A stretch of DNA of 64,000 nt from Microcoleus vaginatus HSN003 (GTDB taxonomy: Bacteria > Cyanobacteriota > Cyanobacteriia > Cyanobacteriales > Microcoleaceae). The notes beneath the pieces are model-generated. The model was not told where the DNA came from, did no database searches, and worked only from the letters and a program-made list of their open reading frames with translations. This document shows, in pieces, positions 43,481 to 52,173 of this stretch (position 1 is the stretch's first letter; each line of letters opens with the position of its first letter). Position numbers and translations under genes: made by a program. The stretch spans positions 1,563,501-1,627,500 of the forward strand of contig NZ_CP031705.1 of assembly GCF_022701255.1 (NCBI RefSeq), given 5' to 3'.

Positions 43481-43634
43481 TTACTTGTAGTAGCAATTTA
43501 AGGCTGTCGCCAAAAGAGTTAATCTTGGACCCTGTGATTTGACTATTATGAGTAAAAATGAGCTGGGTAGGAGAGCCGTCATTAATTTAATAGTTAAGGC
43601 CATTTTGTAGCATTCACAACTGGAGGGCAATGCT

Positions 43635-44969
43635 GTGTTAGATACAGGAAAAATTTTACAAGAACGTTATCAATTGCAACAGCGTTTAGGACGCACAGCG
43701 GCCGGTCATCAAACTTGGCTAGCAGTGGATTTAGAGTCTCAAGAACAGGTGACGCTAAAAATGTTAGCTTTTAGCCCGGAAATGCACTGGGAAGAACTCA
43801 AGCTTTTTGAAAGAGAAGCACAAGTTTTGCAGGCGCTAGATCATCCCCGCATTCCTTGCTATCGAGATTATTTTTCCCTAGAGCGGGAAGTCGGAGCAGG
43901 ATTGCCTTGGTTTGGGTTAGTACAAGATTATATTCCGGGATTTTCCCTTCAGGAATTATTAGAAAAGGGTCAGCGTTTTTCAGAAAAAAAAGTACGAAAA
44001 ATTGCCACTGAAGTGCTAGAAATTTTAATTTATTTGCATGAATTGAGTCCCCCGGTTTTGCACCGAGATATTAAGCCGAGTAATTTAATTTGGGGGGAAG
44101 ATCAGCAGGTTTATTTAGTAGATTTTGGTGCGGTACAAGCTCAAGCGGCGGTGACAGGTGTAACGTTTACAGTGGTAGGAACGAGTGGCTATGCACCCTT
44201 AGAACAGTTTGGGGGGCGGGCGGTGGCGGCTTCGGATTTGTATGCTTTGGGAGCTACTTTAATTCATTTGTTAACGGGGATGACTCCTGCGGATTTGCCA
44301 CAGAAAGATTCTCGGATTCAGTTTAGCGATCGCGTGAGTGTGAATCCCAGTTTGGTAAGCTGGATTGACAAGATGACGGAAATCGGGTTAGAAAAGCGTT
44401 TCAGCAAGGCTAGAGAGGCTTTAGCAGCTTTGAAATCGGGAAACATACAAGGGGCTAATCTTCAAATTGAGACTGTGAGGAAAATTGCTAAACCGCGTCA
44501 CTGTCGCATTCAAGTTAGCAAATCAGCGACGGAGTTAAACATTAAAATTCCCTCTAGTTTAGTCAGAAAGCCTTTTTCAGTTGCTGTTGGAGGAATATTA
44601 TTTTTACTGCTAACGGGGCCAATGATTTTAGTATTTTCTCTAACAGTAAATTTACCTATTGGATTAGGATTGTTTACGATTCTAGCAAGTTTCTTAGGTA
44701 AGATTTTGGGCAAGGGTAATAAAATTACCTTTAATCGGAACTACTTTAAACTGGAACATCAGATATTTGGTTGGAGTTATTTACAACAAACTGGCGAAAT
44801 TTCGGAAATTTTGGGTACTTTTATATATAGCATGTTTGAGGGAAATCAAATCAGGATTCGTTCAGGTAACAATATGAAAAGTTACTTTTATATTTTAGCA
44901 ACAAATGTGAAAGAGGTTGAGGCGGCTTGGTTAGCGCAAGAAATTCAAGATTGGTTAAATTTAAGATAA
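43635..44969 (+). CDS. Serine/threonine protein kinase with C-terminal membrane helices
   Basis: A 444-aa protein. The kinase domain shows glycine loop LGRTAAGHQTW (degenerate), VTLKML lysine, HRDIKPSNLIWG (near 145), DFGAVQAQ, an activation-loop VVGTSGYAPLEQF and the ASDLYALGATL segment. Two hydrophobic helices follow (about 314-334 and 337-358), then a C-terminal ~90-residue domain. It probably phosphorylates proteins at the membrane. GTG at 43635 is favoured: GGAGG lies 8 bases before it. It follows the pentapeptide gene on the same strand; such pairs are common in cyanobacteria. Confidence 0.88.
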   Translation: MLDTGKILQERYQLQQRLGRTAAGHQTWLAVDLESQEQVTLKMLAFSPEMHWEELKLFEREAQVLQALDHPRIPCYRDYFSLEREVGAGLPWFGLVQDYIPGFSLQELLEKGQRFSEKKVRKIATEVLEILIYLHELSPPVLHRDIKPSNLIWGEDQQVYLVDFGAVQAQAAVTGVTFTVVGTSGYAPLEQFGGRAVAASDLYALGATLIHLLTGMTPADLPQKDSRIQFSDRVSVNPSLVSWIDKMTEIGLEKRFSKAREALAALKSGNIQGANLQIETVRKIAKPRHCRIQVSKSATELNIKIPSSLVRKPFSVAVGGILFLLLTGPMILVFSLTVNLPIGLGLFTILASFLGKILGKGNKITFNRNYFKLEHQIFGWSYLQQTGEISEILGTFIYSMFEGNQIRIRSGNNMKSYFYILATNVKEVEAAWLAQEIQDWLNLR

Positions 44970-45238
44970 ATTTTTGTAGGGCGAAGCCTTGGTGATTAAT
45001 TTTTTTGTATAATAGACACCTCGCAACTAAAAATGGGTGACGCGCTCACTTATAGGGGGTCTAAAATATAGCATATTCCAGGTTCATTAAGTACAGTAGC
45101 AACAGCTTGTAAACCAGACGGCTCGATCAAAAAAATGATGCTACTTTAAAAGAGTTATGCCAAGGCTTTCAAAAAAAGACCCCAATCAAAGTCAGTATAT
45201 CTTATTACGCGATCGCCTAAAAAACATTGAATTTTAAT

Positions 45239-47658
45239 TCAATTTTCTCCCTTCACAGGCAAAACGATCGCAAACTCAGTGCCAATTCCAGGCTCCCCAT
45301 TCACCTCAATGCTTCCGCCATGTTTTTCTACCGCAATCTGGTGGGCAATTGCCAATCCCAATCCAGTTCCCTTCCCGACACCTTTCGTCGTGAACAAATG
45401 GTCGAATATCTGCTGTTTAACTTCCTCTTTGATGCCGATGCCGTTATCACCAATGTTAATTTTAATGTACCCTTCGCCGACTATATCCGTGCAAATCGTG
45501 ATGCGGTTGGGATTGGCGGTAATTTCGCTAAAACTGCGTCCTATATTTGACTCTTCTAAGGCATCGATCGCATTGGCCAGCAGGTTCATGAAAACTTGAT
45601 TCAATTGACCGGGAAAACATTCGATTTTAGGGAGATTGCCGTATTTAGTTATCACTTCGATCTGCGGGCGGTGTTCGTTTGCTTTGAGGCGGTGTTTCAA
45701 AATTAAAATAGCGCTATCAATGCCTTCGTGAATATTAAAAGGAACTTTGTAGTCTTTGTCGCCTCGGGAGAAGGTACGCAAACTGTTGCTGATGCTGCAA
45801 ATGCGCTCGCACCCGAGTTGCATTGAATCAATCATCTTCGGTAAATCTTCCAAAAGATAATCGAGGTCTATCTCTTCGGCGTGGTCTGCTATTTCCGATT
45901 GCGATGCAGCGGAGCGATACAATTCTAAGTGTTCTATAACATCTTCCAAACTTCTTTTACCTTCGCTTAAATTGCCAGAAATAAACCCAATCGGATTGTT
46001 AATTTCGTGGGCGACTCCGGCGACTAAATTACCCAATGCGGACATTTTCTCATTTTGCACGATTTGCAGTTGTGCTTGTTGTAAATTTTTTAAAGTTCGT
46101 TCGAGCTGTTGATTTTGCTCTTGCAAAAGTTCCGCTGCTTGCTTGCGCTCAGTGGCATCAACACCCAAACCAATAATCCCTATTGTCTCGCCCTGGGAAT
46201 TTTTTAACTGGACTTTCGTGATTTCTAAATAGTGTAGTTGGCCGTCAACAAGTCTGAGAATTTCGCTGGAGTAATGTGGCAAATCTTGAGCAAGGCAGGC
46301 GGCATCGGAAACCAGACAGCCCGCTGCATTCTCCCCCAGTATATCTTTATAATGATCGACAGCTAGGAAATCGCTCAGAGGCACACCCACATCTTGAGAA
46401 AATGTCTTGTTCAAAAACTGTACTTTACCACTGGGATTCATCATCCAAATCCAAATCGGAGCGACATCAAGAATCGCTTGGAGCATTTTCTTCTGATCCG
46501 CAAGCTGAGCTTCGGTTCGGCTAATTTTTACTAGCGATCGCTCTAATTGTTGGTTGTAATCCTGATATTTTTTATACAGCAGAGCATTTTGCAAACAGAT
46601 GGCTGCCTGGGAACACAGTAGATTGAGAAGTTGCAGGCGATCGCGGGTAAAAACTTTTGCGGTTAAGCGATTTTCCAGATACAAAATGCCCACTAAGTTG
46701 CCTCGATCGAGAATCGGCCAACACAACAGGCTCTGCGGTTCGTATTTAAGGAGGTAGGAGTCGGAATCCCAATCACGTTGTTGAGTGAGATCCCGAACAA
46801 TCACAGGTTTCAATAAATTTTTAACGCAGTCAACAATTCTGAGGGGCAAGATATCGCTGTTTTCATCCAGTGTTGCGGATGATAAGTCGATCGCGCACTC
46901 GACTCCCGAATTGTCGATCGTGCTGGTAGCCACGATTTCCCATTGATTGCCGTTTGGCAAAATCAGCGCTCCCTTGTCAGCTCCTGTGTTTTTCATCGCC
47001 AGTTGCATCAGTTTGGCAATCAGTCGATCGAGTTCTCTTTCACTAGAGAGCGCTTGACAAGCTTTTAGCAGTGTTGAAAAACTCCCGAAATCTGAGACGC
47101 TCGCCGAAACAGAGGGAGAAATGGATGGATGAATGGATGGATGAAGCGCTTGATTTTGCCCCGCAGGTGTTGGAAAATTTGCTAATGGATTTGCAGGGAG
47201 TTTTGCGGGTTCTAAAATCGGTTTTAACAATTGAGAATAACGTTTTTCTAAGTCGTCAATTTTGGCTCTATCCCCCAGCGGACATAGCAATCATAGGCAT
47301 CTATCATGTAGAGTCGGGCAATTTTTTCCCTTCCTAATGACAGGTAAAACTTAGCAGCGAGTTCGCAGGCAAGAGCTTCTTCATTGACATATTCGTTAGC
47401 TTTAGCTCCGGTAATAGCTCGATCGTACAGTTCCATTGCTTCTGCTGTCTGTCCCAAAACGCCGAGCAATTCTGCCTCAACCAGATCGAACTTGTGTTGG
47501 TAATTGATCGGCGTATGGTGCGCGAATTCTTTGAGTTTTTTCTGACTAGCCCCAACGCGCTTAAGGATTTGTTGGCGCTCCGCCGGTGCGGCATCTGCAT
47601 AGATTGCCAAATGTGCCAGTGCATCATAAAAGTCGTGCATCATCGTTACTAGCATCAA
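45239..47658 (-). pseudogene. Truncated and frameshifted GAF-PAS sensor histidine kinase
   Basis: Two frames together resemble the C-terminal part of large cyanobacterial proteins with an N-terminal Ser/Thr kinase, an ATPase and TPRs. Frame one (47248-47658) ends DAYDCYVRWG then goes out of frame; frame two (45239-47290) picks up at DRAKIDDLEKRYSQLL. The shift is at a run of five C (47272-47276), where six would restore one frame. Frame two contains a GAF domain, a PAS domain (VAPIWIWMMNPSG), HisKA with VAHEINNPIGF and a HATPase ending GTGLGLAIAHQI. The kinase and ATPase parts are missing upstream of 47658. The 683-aa downstream frame could still be translated as a soluble kinase. Confidence 0.78.
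47117..47147 (-). repeat. Short tandem repeats inside the kinase remnant
   Basis: Repeated GGAT/GAATGGAT units code for the low-complexity linker HPSIHPSISPS just before the GAF domain. Confidence 0.7.
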
Positions 47659-48753
47659 AACACAATTCCCAAGATAAGGTTTGCCTCCATTTCGCCTGTC
47701 GGTTGGCTGCGGATTACGGCTCGAATATATCCCGAATCCGTGGCCTCTTTTTGCTAAAATTTATACACATCCATCTAGCAGGTAACAGGTAAAATCAATT
47801 GAAAGATTGGAAGGTGTAATGTATTTGTAAATAATCGGTCTGCGTTCAAGTTCGTCGAGAATGTCTGTTCGGTTGAGGACTATTTCTACCTATGCAATTA
47901 ACGGTCGCTAATGCAACCTTTTGGGATTGTGGCAGCACCGCCTCCCGCAATTCCTCCGCCACAATGACGTAGGTTTGAGAATTTTAGTGGCAGGTTGTCG
48001 GTTTTCTCGCGCAGGAACCGATCGATAGCCGATCGAGAATCTGTGTACAATTGCGCGATCGGGCGATCTCCGGGCATTACCGCAGTCAAATCTACTGCAT
48101 CTACTGTTGCGTCCATATCGGCTGACCTCAACTCCGACATTAGCTTGACAAAACTTAGTGTATCTATCTTAGGGCATAAACCGCATAATTTTTGATCGCC
48201 AGATCGAAAATTCCAATTATCTGTTAGAACAAAATTTTATACTTGGGCGATCGCGATTAAAGCTTTTTACTTAGGTATAAGTTTCTGCTGTTAATCTCAA
48301 ATGCGATTCAATGAACGCGAAATACCGTAAAAGCACTGCCTTATCATGTCTTGAAAAATACAATGGGTAATTAATTAAATTTAATATAGCTCGATCGCCC
48401 AAATTTCCGCTACGCCGGCAAAAAAGTTAGTACCTTAAAAAGTTCAAATACAATCTATAGAAATTATAAAGAATCCGTCGTGAAAGGAGGGGCACTCCAG
48501 TCCCCCCTAGAAAAGGACAGGGCCGTTGCATTGTGGTGAAACCCCCCTCAACTCTACTTGCGGCCTCATAGCCTTCCCAGGGGTTAAAACCAAATCAAAT
48601 ATTAATAGGCAGTAGTCTTCACCTGACCGAAAGCATCCAGGATAGAAGCCCCCGGATTCATTCCTTCGCAGACTCAGGACGGAGAAATAAAAAACCTGTA
48701 TCCGATGAAACTTGCCCCCCGAATTTATCCGTGGGGTCAATGCTTCAATTCTT

Positions 48754-48786
48754 TAATCTAAAATCTAAAATCTAAAATCTAAAATC
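48754..48786. repeat. Heptamer STRR, ATCTAAA
   Basis: About four and a half tandem units ending in ATCG. Flanks resemble those of 13906-13938: both are preceded by a short segment CATC/TATCyGTGGrGTmAA and followed by CGAyTGAC. Confidence 0.9.
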
Positions 48787-48802
48787 GATTGACTTTACCG
48801 AG

Positions 48803-48834
48803 ATTCCGACAGGGGTTAAACCCCCTGTCGGAAT
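48803..48834. repeat. Strong 13-bp hairpin
   Basis: ATTCCGACAGGGG (48803-48815) pairs with CCCCTGTCGGAAT (48822-48834). There is no T-run, so it is more a REP-like palindrome than a terminator. Confidence 0.75.
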
Positions 48835-48968
48835 GTAGCTTCCCGAGAAGGAAACAGCGTTATTTGAGATTAGTCGATCGCGTCTGCAGCTGTTTCTGCC
48901 ACTCGTTGAGTTATGTTAATATCTCGATTCACTTTCTAGCAAATATTCTCCGAGGCATCTTCAGCGTT

Positions 48969-49616
48969 CTATCTTGCATCTCGCGCTGCATCATTGATAT
49001 TTTCTTGGCCACCGCTGGTACCATATCTCAAAGACTCAGTACCCTCTGATACTCTTTCTTTTGCTCCCTGGGTGGCTTCTTTAACAATATCTTTTGCTCC
49101 CTGCAAGCCTTCGCGAGTGTTTTCTTTAAGATTAGAAAGGCCTTGTTTGGTTTTGTCGCCAAAGTTATCAGCTTTGCTCTGAGCTGTGCGAGCATCGTCC
49201 TTCACCTTTTCACCAACTTTGGTGAGTTTCTCAGGCGCGTCGTCCGCTACCCGCCGCACGTTTTCGCCTACATTGTTGCTAGATTTGGTATCGATGCGGT
49301 GCTGCGCTTGCTCTTTGAGAAGGTCAGCTTTTGCTTCTGTTGTTGTAACCTTTTTGCTTCTGGGATCGACATCGGGGTAGTCGTTCATGCCGCCTTTGAA
49401 TTCGGAAGTTACAGCCCCTGAAGGCACTTCTTCTCTAATTTGGTCGGCAGTTTTTCCTATCCTCGGATCACTTTGTCCTCCCGTCACATCAGTTTTTCCT
49501 GCCGTCACATCAGGGCGGCTGCAGGCCGTACTCACTAATACTAAAATGCCAGCCAGAAACACTGTTAAAATTTGTACAGCTCGAATTTTTTTCACAAATG
49601 CAGTTAGTCTCTTCAT
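48969..49616 (-). CDS. Lipoprotein with LEA-like amphipathic repeats
   Basis: A 215-aa protein. The N-terminus is a lipoprotein signal: basic MKRLTAFVKKIR, hydrophobic core, then lipobox VSTAC with Cys32. The C-terminal half is made of charged, alanine-rich helices with repeated GEKVKDDARTAQSKAD, NLKENTREGLQGAKD and AKERVSEGTESL units, close to LEA group 3 and apolipoprotein-like sequences. A role in envelope or stress protection is plausible but not shown. AGGAG lies 7 bases before the ATG at 49616. It is related in form to cyanobacterial DUF6658 proteins. Confidence 0.75.
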   Translation of the reverse strand: MKRLTAFVKKIRAVQILTVFLAGILVLVSTACSRPDVTAGKTDVTGGQSDPRIGKTADQIREEVPSGAVTSEFKGGMNDYPDVDPRSKKVTTTEAKADLLKEQAQHRIDTKSSNNVGENVRRVADDAPEKLTKVGEKVKDDARTAQSKADNFGDKTKQGLSNLKENTREGLQGAKDIVKEATQGAKERVSEGTESLRYGTSGGQENINDAARDAR

Positions 49617-49924
49617 AAAAATGCTCCTTTCTATTGTGAGAGGCTCAAATGCCTGGTGGTTCTGTAGATGGTTAGCATTACAAAATTAGGCACTTAAACA
49701 CTTTTTTAGTTTACGAATAGAAACAGGAGCTTTTCATCTATCTCAAGTTAGATTTCTCAAGTTATAGTAGAATGAAGAAGGAAGAACGAATGGACAATCC
49801 TCAATCTTCTACCAATTATTAAAAATCGCAGCACCCCGCGCCCGACACGGCAATGTCCTTTCCCTATAGGGCTGTTTGGTTCTCCGTACCCGCACTATAT
49901 TGAAATGTTTTGCATTTTCGGCTC
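49617..49924. other. Intergenic region between lipoprotein gene and terminator
   Basis: No gene is supported. It holds the lipoprotein gene's RBS and upstream sequence. Confidence 0.5.
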
Positions 49925-49955
49925 AAAAAAAACCTTCTAGTCAGGAACTAGAAGG
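49925..49955 (-). terminator. Rho-independent terminator behind trpA
   Basis: Read on the minus strand, a 9-bp stem CCTTCTAGT/ACTAGAAGG with a 5-base loop is followed directly by eight T residues. It lies about 105 bases past the trpA stop codon and fits the end of the ndhL-DUF3007-trpA transcript. Confidence 0.88.
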
Positions 49956-50060
49956 AAGGTGGTGTATGATCTCAAGTACAACAAGGTCTTTAATCGCAAT
50001 TGTGGCGACACATCCCGATCGCACACATCTGTCTAATGGCTGAAAGTATCTGCACAGTGG

Positions 50061-50858
50061 CTAAGTATTTTGAATCGCTGTTTTTAGACTCTTGCAAAAT
50101 TCGCCGATCGCCTCTAAACCCTCTTCTGGAGTACCTTGGGCCAAGCGTTTGACAAAAGCACTGCCAACAATCGCAGCATCTGCACCCCATTCTTTCACTT
50201 GGCGAGCGTGTTCGGGTGTCGATATACCAAACCCGACGCCAATGGGTTTGTCGGTGACGGTGCGGAGTTCTTGCAGCAACTCTTTTGCTCTCGTTTCTAA
50301 GCCTTCGCGTACTCCCGTAACCCCCGTCACACTGACTAAGTAAATAAATCCTTGAGACTGACGAGCGATCGCTTCTATGCGACTTTTGGGGCTTGTCGGA
50401 GCAACTAATAATGTTAGTTCAATCCCTAATTTATTGGCAGGTTGGATGAGACTGTCGGCTTCTTCTAATGGCAAGTCTGGTACAACCAATCCCTGAACTC
50501 CGGCACTTTTGATTTGCTGCAAGAAGGTTTCTATACCTCGGTACAAAATCGGATTGTAGTATGTGAAGAGAATGATGGGCGATCGCAAATTCGGACTAAC
50601 TTTCGCTACCATTTCCAGCACCGAATCTAACCGCGTCCCCCGCTGTAAAGCCCTTGTAGCAGCGGCTTGAATCACCGGCCCGTCAGCTAACGGGTCAGAA
50701 TAGGGAACGCCAAGCTCGATCGCATCTGCACCGTTATCATCCAAAATTTGCAGTGCTTTAGCCGTTGTCTCCAAGTCTGGGTCGCCAGCAGTAATAAAAG
50801 GAATCAATGCACACTGGTTGCTTTTTCGCAACGTTTCAAAACAATTAGAAATAGTCAT
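50061..50858 (-). CDS. trpA: Tryptophan synthase alpha chain
   Basis: A 265-aa TIM-barrel enzyme that cleaves indole-3-glycerol phosphate to indole for the beta chain. Family features are [13 protein letters not shown] (catalytic Glu region), [17 protein letters not shown] (with the catalytic Asp), [24 protein letters not shown] and the phosphate-binding GFGIS and IVGSAFV. The trpB gene is not in the window. It lies downstream of DUF3007 and ndhL on the same strand, a conserved cyanobacterial order, with about 300 bases of repeats between. Confidence 0.95.
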   Translation of the reverse strand: MTISNCFETLRKSNQCALIPFITAGDPDLETTAKALQILDDNGADAIELGVPYSDPLADGPVIQAAATRALQRGTRLDSVLEMVAKVSPNLRSPIILFTYYNPILYRGIETFLQQIKSAGVQGLVVPDLPLEEADSLIQPANKLGIELTLLVAPTSPKSRIEAIARQSQGFIYLVSVTGVTGVREGLETRAKELLQELRTVTDKPIGVGFGISTPEHARQVKEWGADAAIVGSAFVKRLAQGTPEEGLEAIGEFCKSLKTAIQNT

Positions 50859-51160
50859 TAGTTATTAGTCATCAGTCATTGGTCATCAGTCATCATAGGA
50901 TGTCCCCTCGATCGAGCGCAATTAAATTTGTTGGTAGTGAGGACTTCATTCCTCATAAAACTCCCTCGGGCTGAAGTCCTCACTACAAACCTATCGCACT
51001 TATTTTAGCGGACGTGATACCAGTCATCAGTCATTAAATTAGCAGTCAATATTACTATTGATGAGTTATTCTTCCCCAGTCATTAGTTCAGAGTTTATTG
51101 CTAATGACTAATCACTAATAACTCACTAATAACTAATGACTGAGGACTAAAGACCATTGA
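50859..51160. repeat. Repeat-filled spacer in the ndhL-trpA cluster
   Basis: The spacer contains AGTCATC/AGTCATT heptamer-like tracts (50862-50895 and 51018-51160) and a dispersed inverted repeat (50935-50990, GTAGTGAGGACTTC and GAAGTCCTCACTAC) also found at 13721-13800. It separates trpA from the upstream gene of the cluster and may give trpA its own promoter. Confidence 0.75.
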
Positions 51161-51466
51161 CTAATTATCTTTTTCCTGCTCAATTTCCGCTTGAAGTTTG
51201 GCTAATTCTTCAGGAGTGAGTTCATCCAGTTGCTTCTGCAAGACAGCTTCTTTATACTCTTGCAATTGCTGGCTGTAGGTCATATTTTGAGTCAGTGCTC
51301 GAAATAAATAAGTCACCAGCCAGCCAATTAAGCCGGCGACCAAAAATAACTGACTCCAAATCCCTGCATTCATGCTGTCGAGTCCGGCCAATTGCAGCAG
51401 CAAGTAGATAAACCCACCTGCCGCAAAAAAGCCGATACTGATTCCAATTACGTCAATACGTCGCAT
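51161..51466 (-). CDS. DUF3007 membrane protein
   Basis: A 101-aa protein with two hydrophobic segments (about 6-26 and 38-60), then an amphipathic, charged C-terminal helix (YSQQLQEYKEAVLQKQLDELTPEELAKLQAEIEQE). It is conserved in cyanobacteria and plants next to ndhL and is probably in the thylakoid membrane; plant relatives are linked to NDH/photosystem function, but this is not shown for this protein. Its ATG follows the ndhL stop codon directly, so the two are cotranscribed. Confidence 0.85.
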   Translation of the reverse strand: MRRIDVIGISIGFFAAGGFIYLLLQLAGLDSMNAGIWSQLFLVAGLIGWLVTYLFRALTQNMTYSQQLQEYKEAVLQKQLDELTPEELAKLQAEIEQEKDN

Positions 51467-51682
51467 TTAGGCTTCTATCTGCCGCCGTTTGGGCCGAAAA
51501 TTCAAAAACGGAGCTAGGAGAAACATACCTGGGAAGAAGAAGAACATCAAGAAGTACATGAAGCCGCGCTCAAAAGAGGTAGCGACGTACCAGCGACTGT
51601 TCAGGTAAGCGTAGGTGGCCGCGGGTACTACCAGGAGGTAGGCTCCTGCCAAGACGGCGTAAAGCAGTAAGGTAATATACAT
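51467..51682 (-). CDS. ndhL: NAD(P)H-quinone oxidoreductase subunit L
   Basis: A 71-aa thylakoid protein with two membrane helices (about 3-25 and 40-60): [18 protein letters not shown] and [19 protein letters not shown], ending [13 protein letters not shown]. It is a small subunit of the cyanobacterial NDH-1 complex, which carries out cyclic electron flow, respiration and CO2 uptake. It is the first gene of the cluster with DUF3007 and trpA. Confidence 0.92.
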   Translation of the reverse strand: MYITLLLYAVLAGAYLLVVPAATYAYLNSRWYVATSFERGFMYFLMFFFFPGMFLLAPFLNFRPKRRQIEA

Positions 51683-51880
51683 AGATTTGCTTTATGGGAA
51701 TAATAACACGGGTAAGTCAGTTGACACGCTCCGTTAGCTGGTTAACTATTGTACCGCTTGGGGAGATGCAGCGCGACTTTTGGGAATTTTTTGATTAGGG
51801 GTTGCGTAAATTGGGGTTTTGGCTGTAGAATAAAAGGCTGTTGCTGTTAGTGGCTCAAAACCACAGCAGTTTGACCAAAG

Positions 51881-51965
51881 GGGGGCGTGGCGGAATGGTA
51901 GACGCTACGGACTTAAAATCCGTTGACCCGAAACGGTCGTGTGGGTTCAAGTCCCTCCGCCCCCA
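51881..51965 (+). tRNA. trnL: tRNA-Leu(UAA), intron-less
   Basis: The acceptor stem GGGGGCG (51881-51887) pairs with CGCCCCC (51958-51964), followed by discriminator A. The anticodon stem ACGGA/TCCGT holds loop CTTAAAA with anticodon UAA. A long variable arm (TTGACCCGAAACGGTCGT) and D arm TGGCGGAATGGTAGACGC show a leucine tRNA. The T loop TTCAAGT is canonical, but the T stem has one U-U mismatch (GTGGG against CCCTC). The group I intron that interrupts this anticodon in many cyanobacteria is absent. CCA is not encoded. Confidence 0.93.
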
Positions 51966-52173
51966 TAAAAATTTCAGAATTATACCTTGCAAGCGATCGT
52001 CCCCGATCGCTTGCCATCATCGCGAAGGGCAAGTGCGATCGTCCCCGCAAACAAAAACGAAGTCGCCCCGCGTTATCAACTGAGGCTCATCTAAATTTTA
52101 CAGTCAAGTTTGATGAAATTCTTGTGCGGCGTCCCGCCCGCCCAAAAATACAATCGAGATTCGTAACAGCTTA

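Larger units (their letters stand above)
47659..48968. other. Gene-poor region with repeats
   Basis: I see no strongly supported gene. A minus-strand frame of 80 codons (47898-48140) could be a small gene but has no good RBS. The first ~100 bases may be degraded sequence of the kinase upstream. Elements seen are an ATCTAAA heptamer tract (48754-48786), a strong 13-bp hairpin (48803-48834) and dispersed sequence near 48484-48740. Confidence 0.5.

Noticed and set aside
47898..48140. 80-codon frame on the minus strand
   Set aside because: No good RBS or known family; the composition is possible for a protein, but I cannot support it.
48484..48740. Possible riboswitch
   Set aside because: No thiamine, cobalamin, glutamine or other known riboswitch core was recognised, and no gene lies close behind it.
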